Virus record (IMG/VR): IMGVR_UViG_3300047476_001426
Span: 1 to 64,000 of that record
Length of the DNA stretch: 64,000 nucleotides
Direction: 5' to 3' (one strand)
Source of the DNA: a virus
Part shown: in pieces, positions 42,692-51,693 of the stretch
Numbering within the stretch: position 1 is the stretch's first letter
Layout of the letters: each line of letters begins with the position of its first letter
The notes under the pieces: generated by a model
Told to the model about the DNA's origin: nothing
The model's input: only the letters and a program-made list of their open reading frames with translations
The model's database searches: none
Translations under genes and position numbers: made by a program

Positions 42692-44449
42692 TTATCTCAA
42701 GGTGTCAAGACTGAATGTAGTCAAACCACCAACGTTAATCACACCAAAGTAACGGTTGTTAACCATTTTCTTAGCGTATCTTGTCATGATACCTTTGATT
42801 GGTGTAAAGTTGAATGGGTTGTACATTGTAGGTGTCAATTGTAATGGAACGTATGGTGCGTAAATGTAACCAGCGTCCAACAATGATTTACCTTTGTGAC
42901 CGATGATGATTTTACCTGATGGTAAATAAGGGTCACGGTAAACTTGGTAACGACCTGCTAATGAACCGATTTTCTCGATACCCATGTTGTATTGGTCTTG
43001 CTCAGGGTTTGCGTTTGATACGTGGAAGTATTCCAAGTCATCAAATACTGCAGATACCTCAGAAGATACAACAATCCAGTTAGCTCCACCTCTTAAGGTA
43101 GTTTTGTGGATTTGAGCTGAGATTTGGTTAATCTTGGTAACCAAAGTTTGGTTCCAGTCTTTTTGAGTGTAACCAGCGAATGATGAACCACCATTACCGT
43201 ATCTCCACTCATTGTAGTCCCATTTAGCTGACCAAGCGGCACCTTTACGGATGTCACGAAGGATTTCACGGTCGATTTCTGCTGCGATTTGCTCAGACAA
43301 TAAAGCTGTCAATTCTGCTTCAGCATCGATGTTGTGGAATGCACTTACGTCTTGAGCCAATTCAGGAGACCAGCTAGCTCTTAACTTTCTTTCAGTTACA
43401 GAAACTGTTACTGATTGAAGGTCGAAAGATACTTCACCGATTTCTTCTTCGAATTCAAGTGAACTGTATTCTCTCCAAGAAACTTTAAGGTCAGTTGCTG
43501 CCAATGTAGAACCTGCAACTACGTAGTCTGTGTAACCAGTTGTTACACCGTTATATTTTTGTAAGTCAACTTGAAGGTAGATAACACCTTCAGCGTCACA
43601 AATGTTGTCATATTTACCTGTTCTACCAGTACCTTTGCTTCCGTATTCAACAATACCTTTACCGTATTTTTGAGTTACAACGTTGAAAGGGATGTTAGCG
43701 GCTACAGTTGCACCTAAGTGACTATATAGACCACTATCAATTCCTGATTGAGTAAATACTGTTAATGAAGCCAAGAATTCTTCAGTGTCCATAACTTGAC
43801 CGTTAGGACCTGCAAGTTTAGCCGCACCATCGTAAGTTGTGAAACCTGAAAGTTTTAAGATTACACTTGAAACTGAAGTACCTGAAGCGATTGCTGATTG
43901 TGTACTAGCAACACCGTTACTGAATGTTACGAATTCAATAGAAGTACCTGTGATAGTTGAATAGGTACCTTTTGAATAATCGAACAAACCTGAATCTACT
44001 GAATCACTTGACTCATAGAAACGGTCGTACAAGTTATTACCTGTGTAACCAGCAGCTGGGTCAGTCTCAGCACTTGGGAATCCGTAAGGTTGACGGTGAG
44101 CGTTGTCGCTTCTGTCTTGGATTTTAGGTACGAAGTAGAACAATTTACCGATAGGTAAGTTCATTGCTTGTACTGAAACGATGTCATTCGCTAATAATTT
44201 AGAGAATACACGACGGATGATAGGGAATACTACAGTTTCGAAAGAACCTGAAGCATCGGCTACAGCCGCTTCGTTGATTAGGTATGAAGCTTGGTTTTCA
44301 TACAATTGTGCGATGTTGTCTTTTTGGTGACCGTTAAGACCCTCAAGGAATCCTAAGTCGTCCCATTTTTTGATGGTATCTTCTTTGATAACACGAAGGT
44401 GCTTAAGACCGATGTTACCAACCATACCTGATTCTAATAATGCTCCCAT
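42692..44449 (-). CDS. 23: Major capsid protein gp23-like
   Basis: 585 aa. Its N-terminus has LKHLRVIKEDTIKKWDDLGF, NIAQLYENQASYLINEAAVA and FPIIRRVFSKLLANDIVSVQ, characteristic of gp23. The rest shows conserved capsid segments such as VTERKLRASWSPELAQDVSA, TALLSEQIAAEIDREIL, GANWIVVSSEVSAVFDDLEY and APYVPLQLTPTMYNPFNF. It forms the head shell after proteolytic maturation by the gp21-type protease. No late motif is visible in the 34-base gap upstream, so it is probably transcribed with the scaffold gene. A strong terminator follows. Confidence 0.96.
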   Translation of the reverse strand: MGALLESGMVGNIGLKHLRVIKEDTIKKWDDLGFLEGLNGHQKDNIAQLYENQASYLINEAAVADASGSFETVVFPIIRRVFSKLLANDIVSVQAMNLPIGKLFYFVPKIQDRSDNAHRQPYGFPSAETDPAAGYTGNNLYDRFYESSDSVDSGLFDYSKGTYSTITGTSIEFVTFSNGVASTQSAIASGTSVSSVILKLSGFTTYDGAAKLAGPNGQVMDTEEFLASLTVFTQSGIDSGLYSHLGATVAANIPFNVVTQKYGKGIVEYGSKGTGRTGKYDNICDAEGVIYLQVDLQKYNGVTTGYTDYVVAGSTLAATDLKVSWREYSSLEFEEEIGEVSFDLQSVTVSVTERKLRASWSPELAQDVSAFHNIDAEAELTALLSEQIAAEIDREILRDIRKGAAWSAKWDYNEWRYGNGGSSFAGYTQKDWNQTLVTKINQISAQIHKTTLRGGANWIVVSSEVSAVFDDLEYFHVSNANPEQDQYNMGIEKIGSLAGRYQVYRDPYLPSGKIIIGHKGKSLLDAGYIYAPYVPLQLTPTMYNPFNFTPIKGIMTRYAKKMVNNRYFGVINVGGLTTFSLDTLR

Positions 44450-44483
44450 TTTAGTATTGATTTTTAATTTTTAAGTTTATTGT

Positions 44484-45749
44484 TTATTTTAATTTCGACA
44501 TCAAATCTTTCATTCTCTTGAATTGTGGATTCTCATATGCTTTAGATTCCGACAATACTTTTTGAGATGAAGAAGAAGTTGGTGCCGTAGTTATTTTATC
44601 AACCACTGATTCAGTCACAGGTTTTTTAGTGTCTAATTCAGTTTTTATAGAACTATATAAGTTCTTAGACTCTTTCAAGGTTGAAATTGAATCGAATCTC
44701 TTTAAGATGTTTAACTTCTCTTGTTTGGTGGTTGAGTGTTCAGTAAACAAACGAGTGGCGTAAGCTAAGTTGGCGTTAAAGACAGCAACTTCATTCAACT
44801 TTTCTTTGAATAATACAAGAGCTTTCTTGTACTCATCATTTTGTTTTTTAAGTTTGCTAACTTCTTCGTTGATTTCTTCTCTCTTATTACCAGCTTGGAA
44901 TTTCTTTTTGGATTTAATTCCTCCATGATATCCATTACCCATAGTACGAGCAGATTCCTCAACATCACCTTCGATAGAATCATCACCTTCTTCGTAAGTT
45001 TCATCAACATATTCTTCTAATGATTCACCTCCTAAGGTTTCATCATCATCTTCATATGACATGTCTTCGTTTGTATCATCAAGTTCGATTTCGTAAACAG
45101 TTTCTTCAGTGTCATCCATCATTTCTTCTAAAGATTCATCTGAATATTCTGATTCATCACCTTCTCCCAAATTTTCATCGGAATATTCTGATTCATCACC
45201 TTCTTCTAAATCTTCTTCAGACATCATAGTTTCATCTAAGTCTTCTTCACCTAACTTAATGATATACTCATCATCACCGTCAGACAATTCAATGTGGTCA
45301 TCATCTTTTTTCACGATTACACCATCTTCAGGACTCATTGCTTTGAAAACTTTTAAAATTTCGTCTTCATCAGCACCTGTCATATCAACAACATCATCAT
45401 CATCGTTTCCGAATCCACCCATGTCAAGCATGTTGTCATCGTCTTCTTCAGATGAATCTTTGTCCTCAATACCTTTAGCTGGCTCATCAGATGAATCGTC
45501 ATCATCTTCGTCTGAGTTATCGTCCCCTATTTCATCATCAGCAACGGCTGACACATCATCTGTGGGGTCTTCGTCAGGAGTAGGTTGTTCTTTAACTTCC
45601 TTCTCCTCATCTTCCATTGATTCTTTCAACAAATCACCTAGTTCTTGCTTCATGGTAGATGCAAGTATACCTTTTGCGTTTGCCTTAACTGCCTCTTCAA
45701 GAGTCTGTACTTGAAGTAATGCTTGTTCTAGAATGGATTTTTCGCTCAT
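44484..45749 (-). CDS. 22: Prohead core scaffold protein gp22-like (421 aa)
   Basis: A highly acidic Asp/Glu/Ser-rich scaffold with long DDD/EEE tracts (about residues 50-275). A basic helical part (KSKKKFQAGNKREEINEEVS and following coiled coil) and a C-terminus ending FKRMKDLMSKLK follow. Acidic central cores that are removed by the head protease are typical of T4-like scaffolds. Gene order 21-22-23 is as in T4. The last 11 residues closely match a segment near the C-terminus of the protease encoded upstream. The late motif is 19 bases before the ATG. Confidence 0.85.
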   Translation of the reverse strand: MSEKSILEQALLQVQTLEEAVKANAKGILASTMKQELGDLLKESMEDEEKEVKEQPTPDEDPTDDVSAVADDEIGDDNSDEDDDDSSDEPAKGIEDKDSSEEDDDNMLDMGGFGNDDDDVVDMTGADEDEILKVFKAMSPEDGVIVKKDDDHIELSDGDDEYIIKLGEEDLDETMMSEEDLEEGDESEYSDENLGEGDESEYSDESLEEMMDDTEETVYEIELDDTNEDMSYEDDDETLGGESLEEYVDETYEEGDDSIEGDVEESARTMGNGYHGGIKSKKKFQAGNKREEINEEVSKLKKQNDEYKKALVLFKEKLNEVAVFNANLAYATRLFTEHSTTKQEKLNILKRFDSISTLKESKNLYSSIKTELDTKKPVTESVVDKITTAPTSSSSQKVLSESKAYENPQFKRMKDLMSKLK

Positions 45750-45768
45750 TTTATTAAATATATTTTCC

Positions 45769-45776
45769 TATAAATA
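45769..45776 (-). promoter_or_regulatory. Late-type promoter motif TATTTATA for scaffold and capsid genes
   Basis: Exact TATTTATA in sense, 19 bases before the ATG at 45749. Confidence 0.5.
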
Positions 45777-45788
45777 TGTCGATAATGT

Positions 45789-45820
45789 AAAAAAATACGG
45801 TTTATAGCGTGATAAACTAT
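45789..45820 (-). terminator. Weak terminator-like hairpin between protease and scaffold genes
   Basis: Minus-strand GTTTAT-CACGCT-ATAAAC (6 bp stem, A/T-rich) followed by CGTATTTTTTT, 13 bases after the protease stop. The stem is short, so termination may be partial. Confidence 0.45.
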
Positions 45821-45829
45821 AATAAATTA

Positions 45830-46513
45830 TTATTTACCCAAATAAGTATCTAACTTGGACATTAGATTTTTCATCCTATCCGAGTCTACGGGTTTTTCTT
45901 GAATTGATTCTTGATATTGGTCTCTGTCCTTTAAATCGGCAAAAACATACGCACCTGGCGTACTTGGGGATGATACTAAGTCAAAACAAACTAATTCAAA
46001 ATCTTCTTGAACTATGTTTTGACCTTTGATGTTTTTTAATGAACCCACACCTCTTGAAGAAATACCAAGAGTTGCACCATTCATTAATAACATTGCAGCT
46101 TGGTCCCCTTTGGTACTAACTATACCCATTTTCTTCCAAGCGGGAGAAGTAAATAATTTAATCTTACCCATCAAGATTTTTCCATCCCACCATGTTTCTA
46201 ATATGGAATGTGAAACTCTATCTAAATCGATAAGGGAAGATGTTGGGTGATTTAATTCATTTAACGCACTACCTTTTTTAATTAAGGTTTGATATTTTTC
46301 GTTTTCTCTTTTTAAAATGCTTTCAGGATATATTCTACCGTTTTTATTTGGGGTATCATATTTTTGCAAAACTGCGTAAAGGATTATATCTTGTGAATAA
46401 TCCACATCCTTCATTTCAGAAATTATTTTCTGATTCTCTAATGGTGATATATAACCGGCATCGTATTCTATTAGTATACCTTTACCGGTTTCGTTTGGGC
46501 CGAGTATTTTCAT
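45830..46513 (-). CDS. 21: Prohead maturation protease gp21-like
   Basis: 227 aa, serine protease of the herpes/T4 prohead class. The catalytic His is in GSALNELNHPTSSLIDLDRV (about residue 89) and the Ser in GATLGISSRGVGSLKNI (about 154). It cleaves scaffold and capsid precursors during head maturation and then itself. The start MKILGPNETGKGILIEYDAG is typical of these proteases. Near its C-terminus it carries DRMKNLMSKL, nearly identical to the scaffold end. A late motif variant lies 13 bases upstream of the ATG. Confidence 0.93.
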   Translation of the reverse strand: MKILGPNETGKGILIEYDAGYISPLENQKIISEMKDVDYSQDIILYAVLQKYDTPNKNGRIYPESILKRENEKYQTLIKKGSALNELNHPTSSLIDLDRVSHSILETWWDGKILMGKIKLFTSPAWKKMGIVSTKGDQAAMLLMNGATLGISSRGVGSLKNIKGQNIVQEDFELVCFDLVSSPSTPGAYVFADLKDRDQYQESIQEKPVDSDRMKNLMSKLDTYLGK

Positions 46514-46526
46514 CCAACTTTTTTAT

Positions 46527-46534
46527 AATAAATA
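46527..46534 (-). promoter_or_regulatory. Late-type promoter motif TATTTATT for prohead protease
   Basis: Sense TATTTATT, 13 bases before the ATG at 46513; it lies in the gap after the 141-aa gene. Confidence 0.4.
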
Positions 46535-46548
46535 CCCCGAATACTGAA

Positions 46549-46974
46549 TTAATTCTTCTTTTCAAAGAAATTAAATAAAGTTTCGTCCGTTAAAACGGTA
46601 TCTACTATAGATTCTGATAAGTTGGATATAATGTTTCTAACCTCTTTTGACCTTACATCAAAAAATTTTTCTACATATAAAGTTATTTCAAGGTCCATGA
46701 ATGACCTTTTGTTTTCTTTTATACCATTGGTTTTAATATCTAAATCGACTATTGATTCTCTCTTGAATAGTTCAGAATTTAGAGAATAGATTTTCTCCTT
46801 AATCTGTCTTCTGGTTTTTGATATTAGTTTATCAAAGTCATGGTCGATTATTGTGGGTTGGGTCCATGAGTTTAGTTGAATGTAGACCGTTTTTAAGTTC
46901 TTGTAATCAACAGTGCCGTACCCAATCTTTACATTATTGTGTACACCGATTGAAATAAACTTTCCTTTTTTCAT
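46549..46974 (-). CDS. Unknown protein in head gene cluster (141 aa)
   Basis: Reads MKKGKFISIGVHNNVKIGYG, VDYKNLKTVYIQLNSWTQPT and a C-terminal helical part with FDVRSKEVRNIISNLSESIV. No family was recognised. It lies between the prohead protease and the bS21/246-aa gene pair on the same strand as the head genes, which suggests a head-related role. No exact late motif was seen upstream. Confidence 0.6.
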   Translation of the reverse strand: MKKGKFISIGVHNNVKIGYGTVDYKNLKTVYIQLNSWTQPTIIDHDFDKLISKTRRQIKEKIYSLNSELFKRESIVDLDIKTNGIKENKRSFMDLEITLYVEKFFDVRSKEVRNIISNLSESIVDTVLTDETLFNFFEKKN

Positions 46975-47070
46975 TTAAATTTATCATACTTATATATTTT
47001 ATGGTGTATTTAAAATATACAGAATAAACTTAACAAATCAAAATATTTCAATTATATTTAAAAAAAACTT

Positions 47071-47271
47071 ATGATAATCGTAAACGTCAGTAAAGAGAAG
47101 AACCTTGAATCTGCATTAAAAAAATACAAATACAAGGTTCAAAAGACTAAACAAAATGATAAATTGAGGGAGAAACAGGAATATACCAAACCCTCAGTTG
47201 CTAAAAGAAGTAAAAAGTTAAAAGCCATCTACAAACAACAATTATTCACGAATCAAGAAAAATCAAATTAG
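47071..47271 (+). CDS. rpsU: Ribosomal protein bS21-like
   Basis: 66 aa: MIIVNVSKEKNLESALKKYK, then YKVQKTKQNDKLREKQEYTK and PSVAKRSKKLKAIYKQQ. This is the whole bS21 fold pattern (short strand, ALxxYK helix, basic helix with EYxKPSVAxR) and the KPSVAxR form is the one found in Bacteroidota bS21. bS21 binds the 30S platform near the anti-Shine-Dalgarno end of 16S rRNA. It is a lone plus-strand gene inside the minus-strand head cluster and overlaps the convergent 246-aa gene by 9 bases. A TATATTTA box lies 10 bases upstream but its -33 element is poor. Confidence 0.82.
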   Translation: MIIVNVSKEKNLESALKKYKYKVQKTKQNDKLREKQEYTKPSVAKRSKKLKAIYKQQLFTNQEKSN

Positions 47272-48003
47272 ACCGTTTTTCAATTCAATCAATTTGTAGT
47301 AATTGTATTTAGTATTCTCTGATTTATCTACTTCAGATTTTACATTATTAAGTTTACTTACCACCGAATCCTCGGTCGATTCTTTTAAAAGTGAATCAAG
47401 TTTATTATTCAATTCTTTTTTAATACTTTCCATTTCAAGAACCAGTTCTTCATTTGTCATGGAAACAATCTTATTAAAAATTCCTTTTTGCTCTTCATTT
47501 AAAAAATCTGCGTATTTGATATTGAAATTATTTACCAAGACGGCATTTAATAAAGAATGGTTTTCAATTTGAATTGGGGAAGGTTCAACAACTTCTTGTT
47601 TCTTTTCAGAAACTAAGTGATTTATTAAGTTTTCTCTCGCGTCAATTTTAGATGCAATGTTATGCATGTTTGATTCTTCAGATAAAACATCTAAATCATT
47701 GTAAACCGAACTATTCTCCACAACAACATCTTTGAGAGATTTACCGAACTCTTTCATTTCTTTTTTCAAAGATTTCATCTTATCAATCAAAATAGGTTCA
47801 ATAGATTCCACATACAATTTTGCTTTATCCTTACTTTTAATATTGAGATTTTCTATGTTTTCATAAAACATATACATCTCAACCAAAGATTTATTTGATT
47901 TTAATTTTTTTACCAAATCTTTAATTTCACCTTTATTATTAGAGGTGTACGATTCGGTTAATTTTGTTAACAGTTTTGTTTTTAATTCACCAAAGTTTGT
48001 CAT
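47263..48003 (-). CDS. Unknown helical protein next to portal (246 aa)
   Basis: Almost entirely charged helix: FGELKTKLLTKLTESYTSNN, DLVKKLKSNKSLVEMYMFYE, IEPILIDKMKSLKKEMKEFG and MTNEELVLEMESIKKELNNK. It directly follows the portal gene (5-base gap), so it is a likely head assembly protein or scaffold accessory. No family was recognised. Its 3' end overlaps the bS21 gene. Confidence 0.6.
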   Translation of the reverse strand: MTNFGELKTKLLTKLTESYTSNNKGEIKDLVKKLKSNKSLVEMYMFYENIENLNIKSKDKAKLYVESIEPILIDKMKSLKKEMKEFGKSLKDVVVENSSVYNDLDVLSEESNMHNIASKIDARENLINHLVSEKKQEVVEPSPIQIENHSLLNAVLVNNFNIKYADFLNEEQKGIFNKIVSMTNEELVLEMESIKKELNNKLDSLLKESTEDSVVSKLNNVKSEVDKSENTKYNYYKLIELKNGLI

Positions 48004-48008
48004 TTTAG

Positions 48009-49817
48009 TTATTCGTTTAAGAAGTCTTTTAGTTTATTTTCTATTTCATAAATATTCTGTTGAGCTTTATCCATGTTAAATAAATCTTTTAAATTTTCAT
48101 CTTCACCTAACATGCTCAATATATTATGTTTTTTTGTTTCATTTTCACTCAATGGCGCTTCACCTCCAGCTGGTGGTGGCGGTGGTGGTGCGGATGCTCC
48201 CATGTCTCCACCCATTTCTCCTCCTCCTTCAGGTGCTTCACCACCTTCTTGTCTCTCTTCTTCAGGTACACCATACTTAGAATCTACATCATCAAATACT
48301 CCTGAACGTTTAATTACATTTTGGGTATTTGTTAATTCAAATCCTATCGCCCTTTCAAGTCTTTGTTGTTGTAAATCCAACACAACTTCACTATCACTCA
48401 TACCAAGAATGTTTTTCTTAGCCCATGTGTGAGAAACAGGGAGGATACCTATTTGAGATTGGTCTGATGTTGCATCTTTATATAGAGTAATTTTCTCTTT
48501 CCACTGTTCAATTCTTAATAAATCAGATTGTGCTGATGGATTGGTTAACGATAATGTGAAGTTATCCAATTCATCTTCTAAACCAAGTAAATAAAGATGG
48601 ATTAATGCAATCTTATTTAATTCTTGAATTATAGATTTTTGAATTCTATTGATTGTTCTCGCAAAACGTATATCCATTAATGCAAGAGTCTTACCATCAC
48701 CAACGACCTCTTCAAATCCTAAGAATGCTTTTGGGATACGAAGGGCCGCTAACATTTTCTTTTGGATGTACTCAATATCTGCGATTTCACCTAAGTTTTG
48801 TGCTCCCGCTAAAGTCTCGATTGGGTTTGTTTGTGCTGGGTCACGAACAGGTATGAAATAATCTTGGTCTACCGCCATTTGATTATATCTCATATCGACT
48901 TGACCGTTTCTCGAGTCCACTATTTGGTCTCTCTTGAATTTGTTTGCAACACGTTGTACATACGCTTCAATATCTTTGTCATCCATGTTACCAACAAAGA
49001 TTTTAAACACTCTTCTTTCAGGTGCTCTCGTTGTTCTATAAATCAACATCGCATCCTCCGCCAAAAGTAATTGTTTCCAAATCCTTCTTATTTTATCTAA
49101 CATAGAAGTACCGTAAGGTAATTTTCTATCATCCCCCAACAATCTAAAGTGTGCAATTTCCCAAGCTTGAAATTCCAAATCTTTATTCTTCCATTGAAAT
49201 CTTAATTCTCTGGTTGGTAATTGCATTGCATTTTGTTGGTTGGGTGTTTTACTTTCTTTACCCTCGTGTCTTTCTATTTCAATATTTGGTAATTGTTGAC
49301 AACCAATAATACCTCTCTCAGGGTCGATTTTTAAATAAACAAAGTTGTCTCCGTATTTACACACACCTCTTGTCCACATTTGTAGATTAGTGTTTAAATC
49401 TAATCTATTAATGAATAAATCTTCAAGAATACTTTTAATTCTTGTAGATTCTGAGAATATAGTTAAAATTTCACCCTTTTCTGATAGAGTTGTTGATTCT
49501 TCAGCATAAATGTCTAACGCCGCTGAAATCTCAGGAGTAAACTCCATTGATTCATAATCATAATACGCCGATAACCTGTTAGGTTCGTAGTATACTGATT
49601 GGTTATAAAGAGATTGGTCGAGTTTTGTCCATTTATCTGCGATGTATTGACTTTGTTGAGCTTGCAACATCGCTTTCTCATATTCTTCTCGACTATTTGT
49701 TTTTAAAATTTGCTCTTTATCAAAATTGAAAGACGGTGCTTCTTCAGGAGTCACCTTACCGGGAAACCCAAATACTTTTGTTAACCTCTGAAAAACCGTC
49801 AAATTACTTTCTGCCAT
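48009..49817 (-). CDS. 20: Portal protein gp20-like
   Basis: 602 aa. Conserved portal segments: MEFTPEISAALDIYAEESTT, LQMWTRGVCKYGDNFVYLKI, LPYGTSMLDKIRRIWKQLLL, YRTTRAPERRVFKIFVGNM and GDGKTLALMDIRFARTINRI. It forms the dodecameric DNA channel at the head vertex and docks the terminase. The C-terminal 90 residues are a Gly/Pro/Glu-rich linker plus a short helix, longer than in T4. The late motif ends 3 bases before the ATG. The terminase gene lies directly upstream on the same strand. Confidence 0.95.
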   Translation of the reverse strand: MAESNLTVFQRLTKVFGFPGKVTPEEAPSFNFDKEQILKTNSREEYEKAMLQAQQSQYIADKWTKLDQSLYNQSVYYEPNRLSAYYDYESMEFTPEISAALDIYAEESTTLSEKGEILTIFSESTRIKSILEDLFINRLDLNTNLQMWTRGVCKYGDNFVYLKIDPERGIIGCQQLPNIEIERHEGKESKTPNQQNAMQLPTRELRFQWKNKDLEFQAWEIAHFRLLGDDRKLPYGTSMLDKIRRIWKQLLLAEDAMLIYRTTRAPERRVFKIFVGNMDDKDIEAYVQRVANKFKRDQIVDSRNGQVDMRYNQMAVDQDYFIPVRDPAQTNPIETLAGAQNLGEIADIEYIQKKMLAALRIPKAFLGFEEVVGDGKTLALMDIRFARTINRIQKSIIQELNKIALIHLYLLGLEDELDNFTLSLTNPSAQSDLLRIEQWKEKITLYKDATSDQSQIGILPVSHTWAKKNILGMSDSEVVLDLQQQRLERAIGFELTNTQNVIKRSGVFDDVDSKYGVPEEERQEGGEAPEGGGEMGGDMGASAPPPPPPAGGEAPLSENETKKHNILSMLGEDENLKDLFNMDKAQQNIYEIENKLKDFLNE

Positions 49818-49820
49818 GTA

Positions 49821-49828
49821 TATAAATA
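49821..49828 (-). promoter_or_regulatory. Late-type promoter motif TATTTATA for portal gene
   Basis: Exact TATTTATA in sense, 3 bases before the ATG at 49817. Confidence 0.55.
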
Positions 49829-49869
49829 GTTTATGAGAATATAATTAATTCTATTATGATAATAAAGGT

Positions 49870-51645
49870 TTATCTTTTTTTACCGAACAACCACGCGTAC
49901 TGTTGATAGTTTTCTTTTGTTGCATTGTTATTGTGTCTTGGGATACTTGGGTCATTATCCATAGACATCGAACCTATTTGGTCAAACGCGGTCCCATATG
50001 AATAAAATGATTTATTTGGTTCGTATGTTCTTTCAGATAGTGTCCATGACTCTAACATCGCTTTATTTGCGTTTTCATTTTTAGTCAATTGACTAAAGGA
50101 AATATCCCCAACATATAAAGCCATCGACATACTCATAATAGCATCATCATGAGCCCCTTTCATGTGGTCAGGTCTACCATTTATATAGACAAACGTATTT
50201 AATTCGTTCATCAATCTAGCGGACCTAACCTGAAAACCTTTCCTCAATTGTTCCTCAAATGCTGCAACGATTTGTGTTCGTTTATTATTGAAATTTAATC
50301 CAGGAATTTTTTCCATTGCTTTAGAATTATATTCCCAAATATTCTTGGTATTAATACCATCAATGTATAAATTCTTGTAGTTTAATTCTTGAAGTTTTCT
50401 TGATGTTGCAACACCCATACCTCCCGTAATATCGACAACAATAAACGCTTCATATAGAATACCCCATTTATATGCAATGGATGCTAAATCATCTGGTGGT
50501 ATTTTTCCAATATATTCCGCAACTTGTTCTCTCTCGTCGAAATCGATAATATTAATTGATGAGAAATCCTCACTATCACCACGGGATACGTCAACACCCA
50601 TAATATATTTGTGACCTTGTATTGGTTCTTTCCATTGCCAAAAGGTCCCCTGCATATATTTTTCCTTTGGGTCCCTCAACATATTTTTTACAATATTATC
50701 TTGAACCTCACTTGGGATTACACCATCACCTGAACCTAAGAAGTCACATTCTAACTCTTGTGCGATTTTACGTCTATCAAATTTGAATTTTTTAGACATT
50801 GCTTCAAACCATGAAGAAAGTGGTTTATAACCGTCTTCTTCATATTGTTTATAGTTGGCGATATCAAAATCGTACATAACAACTTCATCATCATCATATT
50901 GTTCCCTGTTCAACATATAGTGAACAATATCTGAACATTTAACCCATCTTAAATCTTTTGTATATCGAGGGTCTTTAAACCATCTTAAATCGGTAATGTG
51001 AAAATCGTTAACACCTCTGATTGCTTGGTCATATACACCATAATAAATTGGGTCAAATCCATTAGGTGTAGAAATCAAAATAATTTTACCACCCGTTGAT
51101 AATGACGCCATTGATGCTGCCCAAAAATCCTCACCAGCTTCAATATATGCAGCCTCGTCAAATACAAGTATTGTAGGGGTGTAACCACGTAAAGCATCCG
51201 CAGATGTTGCGACCGCTTTCACCTCACACCCATTGTTTAATCTAAATCTACTTTCAGAGTTTTTATCGGGAGAAAACCCAACATTTAACCAATCAGGCCA
51301 TTGGTCTAAAAAATGTCTAATTTTGTTAGCCATCTCCACCGCGGTATCCTTTTTGTTTGCGATGACAAGAACCCTTTCAGGGTTTTCGGGTTTTGCTAAT
51401 TGTAACTTTTTAGAAATCCAAGCAGCAGTTACTGTTGTAACACCGGCCTGTCTATATTTTCTAGTTATATTTTCGTTATAATGTTCGTAATCTTTGAGTA
51501 ACTGAATTTGGTCAGGAAACAACTCTAACGGCACATATCTTTTTTGAGTATTGTCATATGTTTGAAGATACGTTTTTAATGCGTAGGTAGTATCTTTCAT
51601 TATACGAGCATACTCTTTTAATTGTTCAATTTTTTGATTACTCAT
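49870..51645 (-). CDS. 17: Terminase large subunit gp17-like
   Basis: 591 aa packaging motor. The ATPase part has a deviant Walker A RKYRQAGVTTVTA (Val where Lys is usual), Walker B ILVFDEAAYI and coupling motif LISTPNG. The RNase H-like nuclease part has GVDVSRGDSEDFSSI, AFIVVDITGGMGVATSR and HDDAIMSMSMAL, supplying the acidic metal-binding residues. It cuts concatemeric DNA and pumps it through the portal. The late motif is 3 bases before the ATG, and a terminator separates it from the upstream operon. Confidence 0.95.
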   Translation of the reverse strand: MSNQKIEQLKEYARIMKDTTYALKTYLQTYDNTQKRYVPLELFPDQIQLLKDYEHYNENITRKYRQAGVTTVTAAWISKKLQLAKPENPERVLVIANKKDTAVEMANKIRHFLDQWPDWLNVGFSPDKNSESRFRLNNGCEVKAVATSADALRGYTPTILVFDEAAYIEAGEDFWAASMASLSTGGKIILISTPNGFDPIYYGVYDQAIRGVNDFHITDLRWFKDPRYTKDLRWVKCSDIVHYMLNREQYDDDEVVMYDFDIANYKQYEEDGYKPLSSWFEAMSKKFKFDRRKIAQELECDFLGSGDGVIPSEVQDNIVKNMLRDPKEKYMQGTFWQWKEPIQGHKYIMGVDVSRGDSEDFSSINIIDFDEREQVAEYIGKIPPDDLASIAYKWGILYEAFIVVDITGGMGVATSRKLQELNYKNLYIDGINTKNIWEYNSKAMEKIPGLNFNNKRTQIVAAFEEQLRKGFQVRSARLMNELNTFVYINGRPDHMKGAHDDAIMSMSMALYVGDISFSQLTKNENANKAMLESWTLSERTYEPNKSFYSYGTAFDQIGSMSMDNDPSIPRHNNNATKENYQQYAWLFGKKR

Positions 51646-51648
51646 ATA

Positions 51649-51656
51649 TATAAATA
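51649..51656 (-). promoter_or_regulatory. Late-type promoter motif TATTTATA for terminase gene
   Basis: Exact TATTTATA in sense, 3 bases before the ATG at 51645, directly after the upstream terminator. Confidence 0.55.
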
Positions 51657-51657
51657 T

Positions 51658-51684
51658 GAAAAAGGGTGGTTAAAACCACCCTTC
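51658..51684 (-). terminator. Rho-independent terminator before terminase gene
   Basis: Minus-strand stem AAGGGTGG/CCACCCTT with a short T/A-rich loop followed by TTT, 10 bases after the stop of the 449-aa gene. Confidence 0.8.
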
Positions 51685-51693
51685 AGTATTATT

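Noticed and set aside
45109-45714. Plus-strand Ser-rich open frame of 201 codons
   Set aside because: It is the antisense of the Asp/Glu-rich scaffold gene (GAT/GAA read backwards gives Ser/Phe codons); it has no start signal or recognisable domain.
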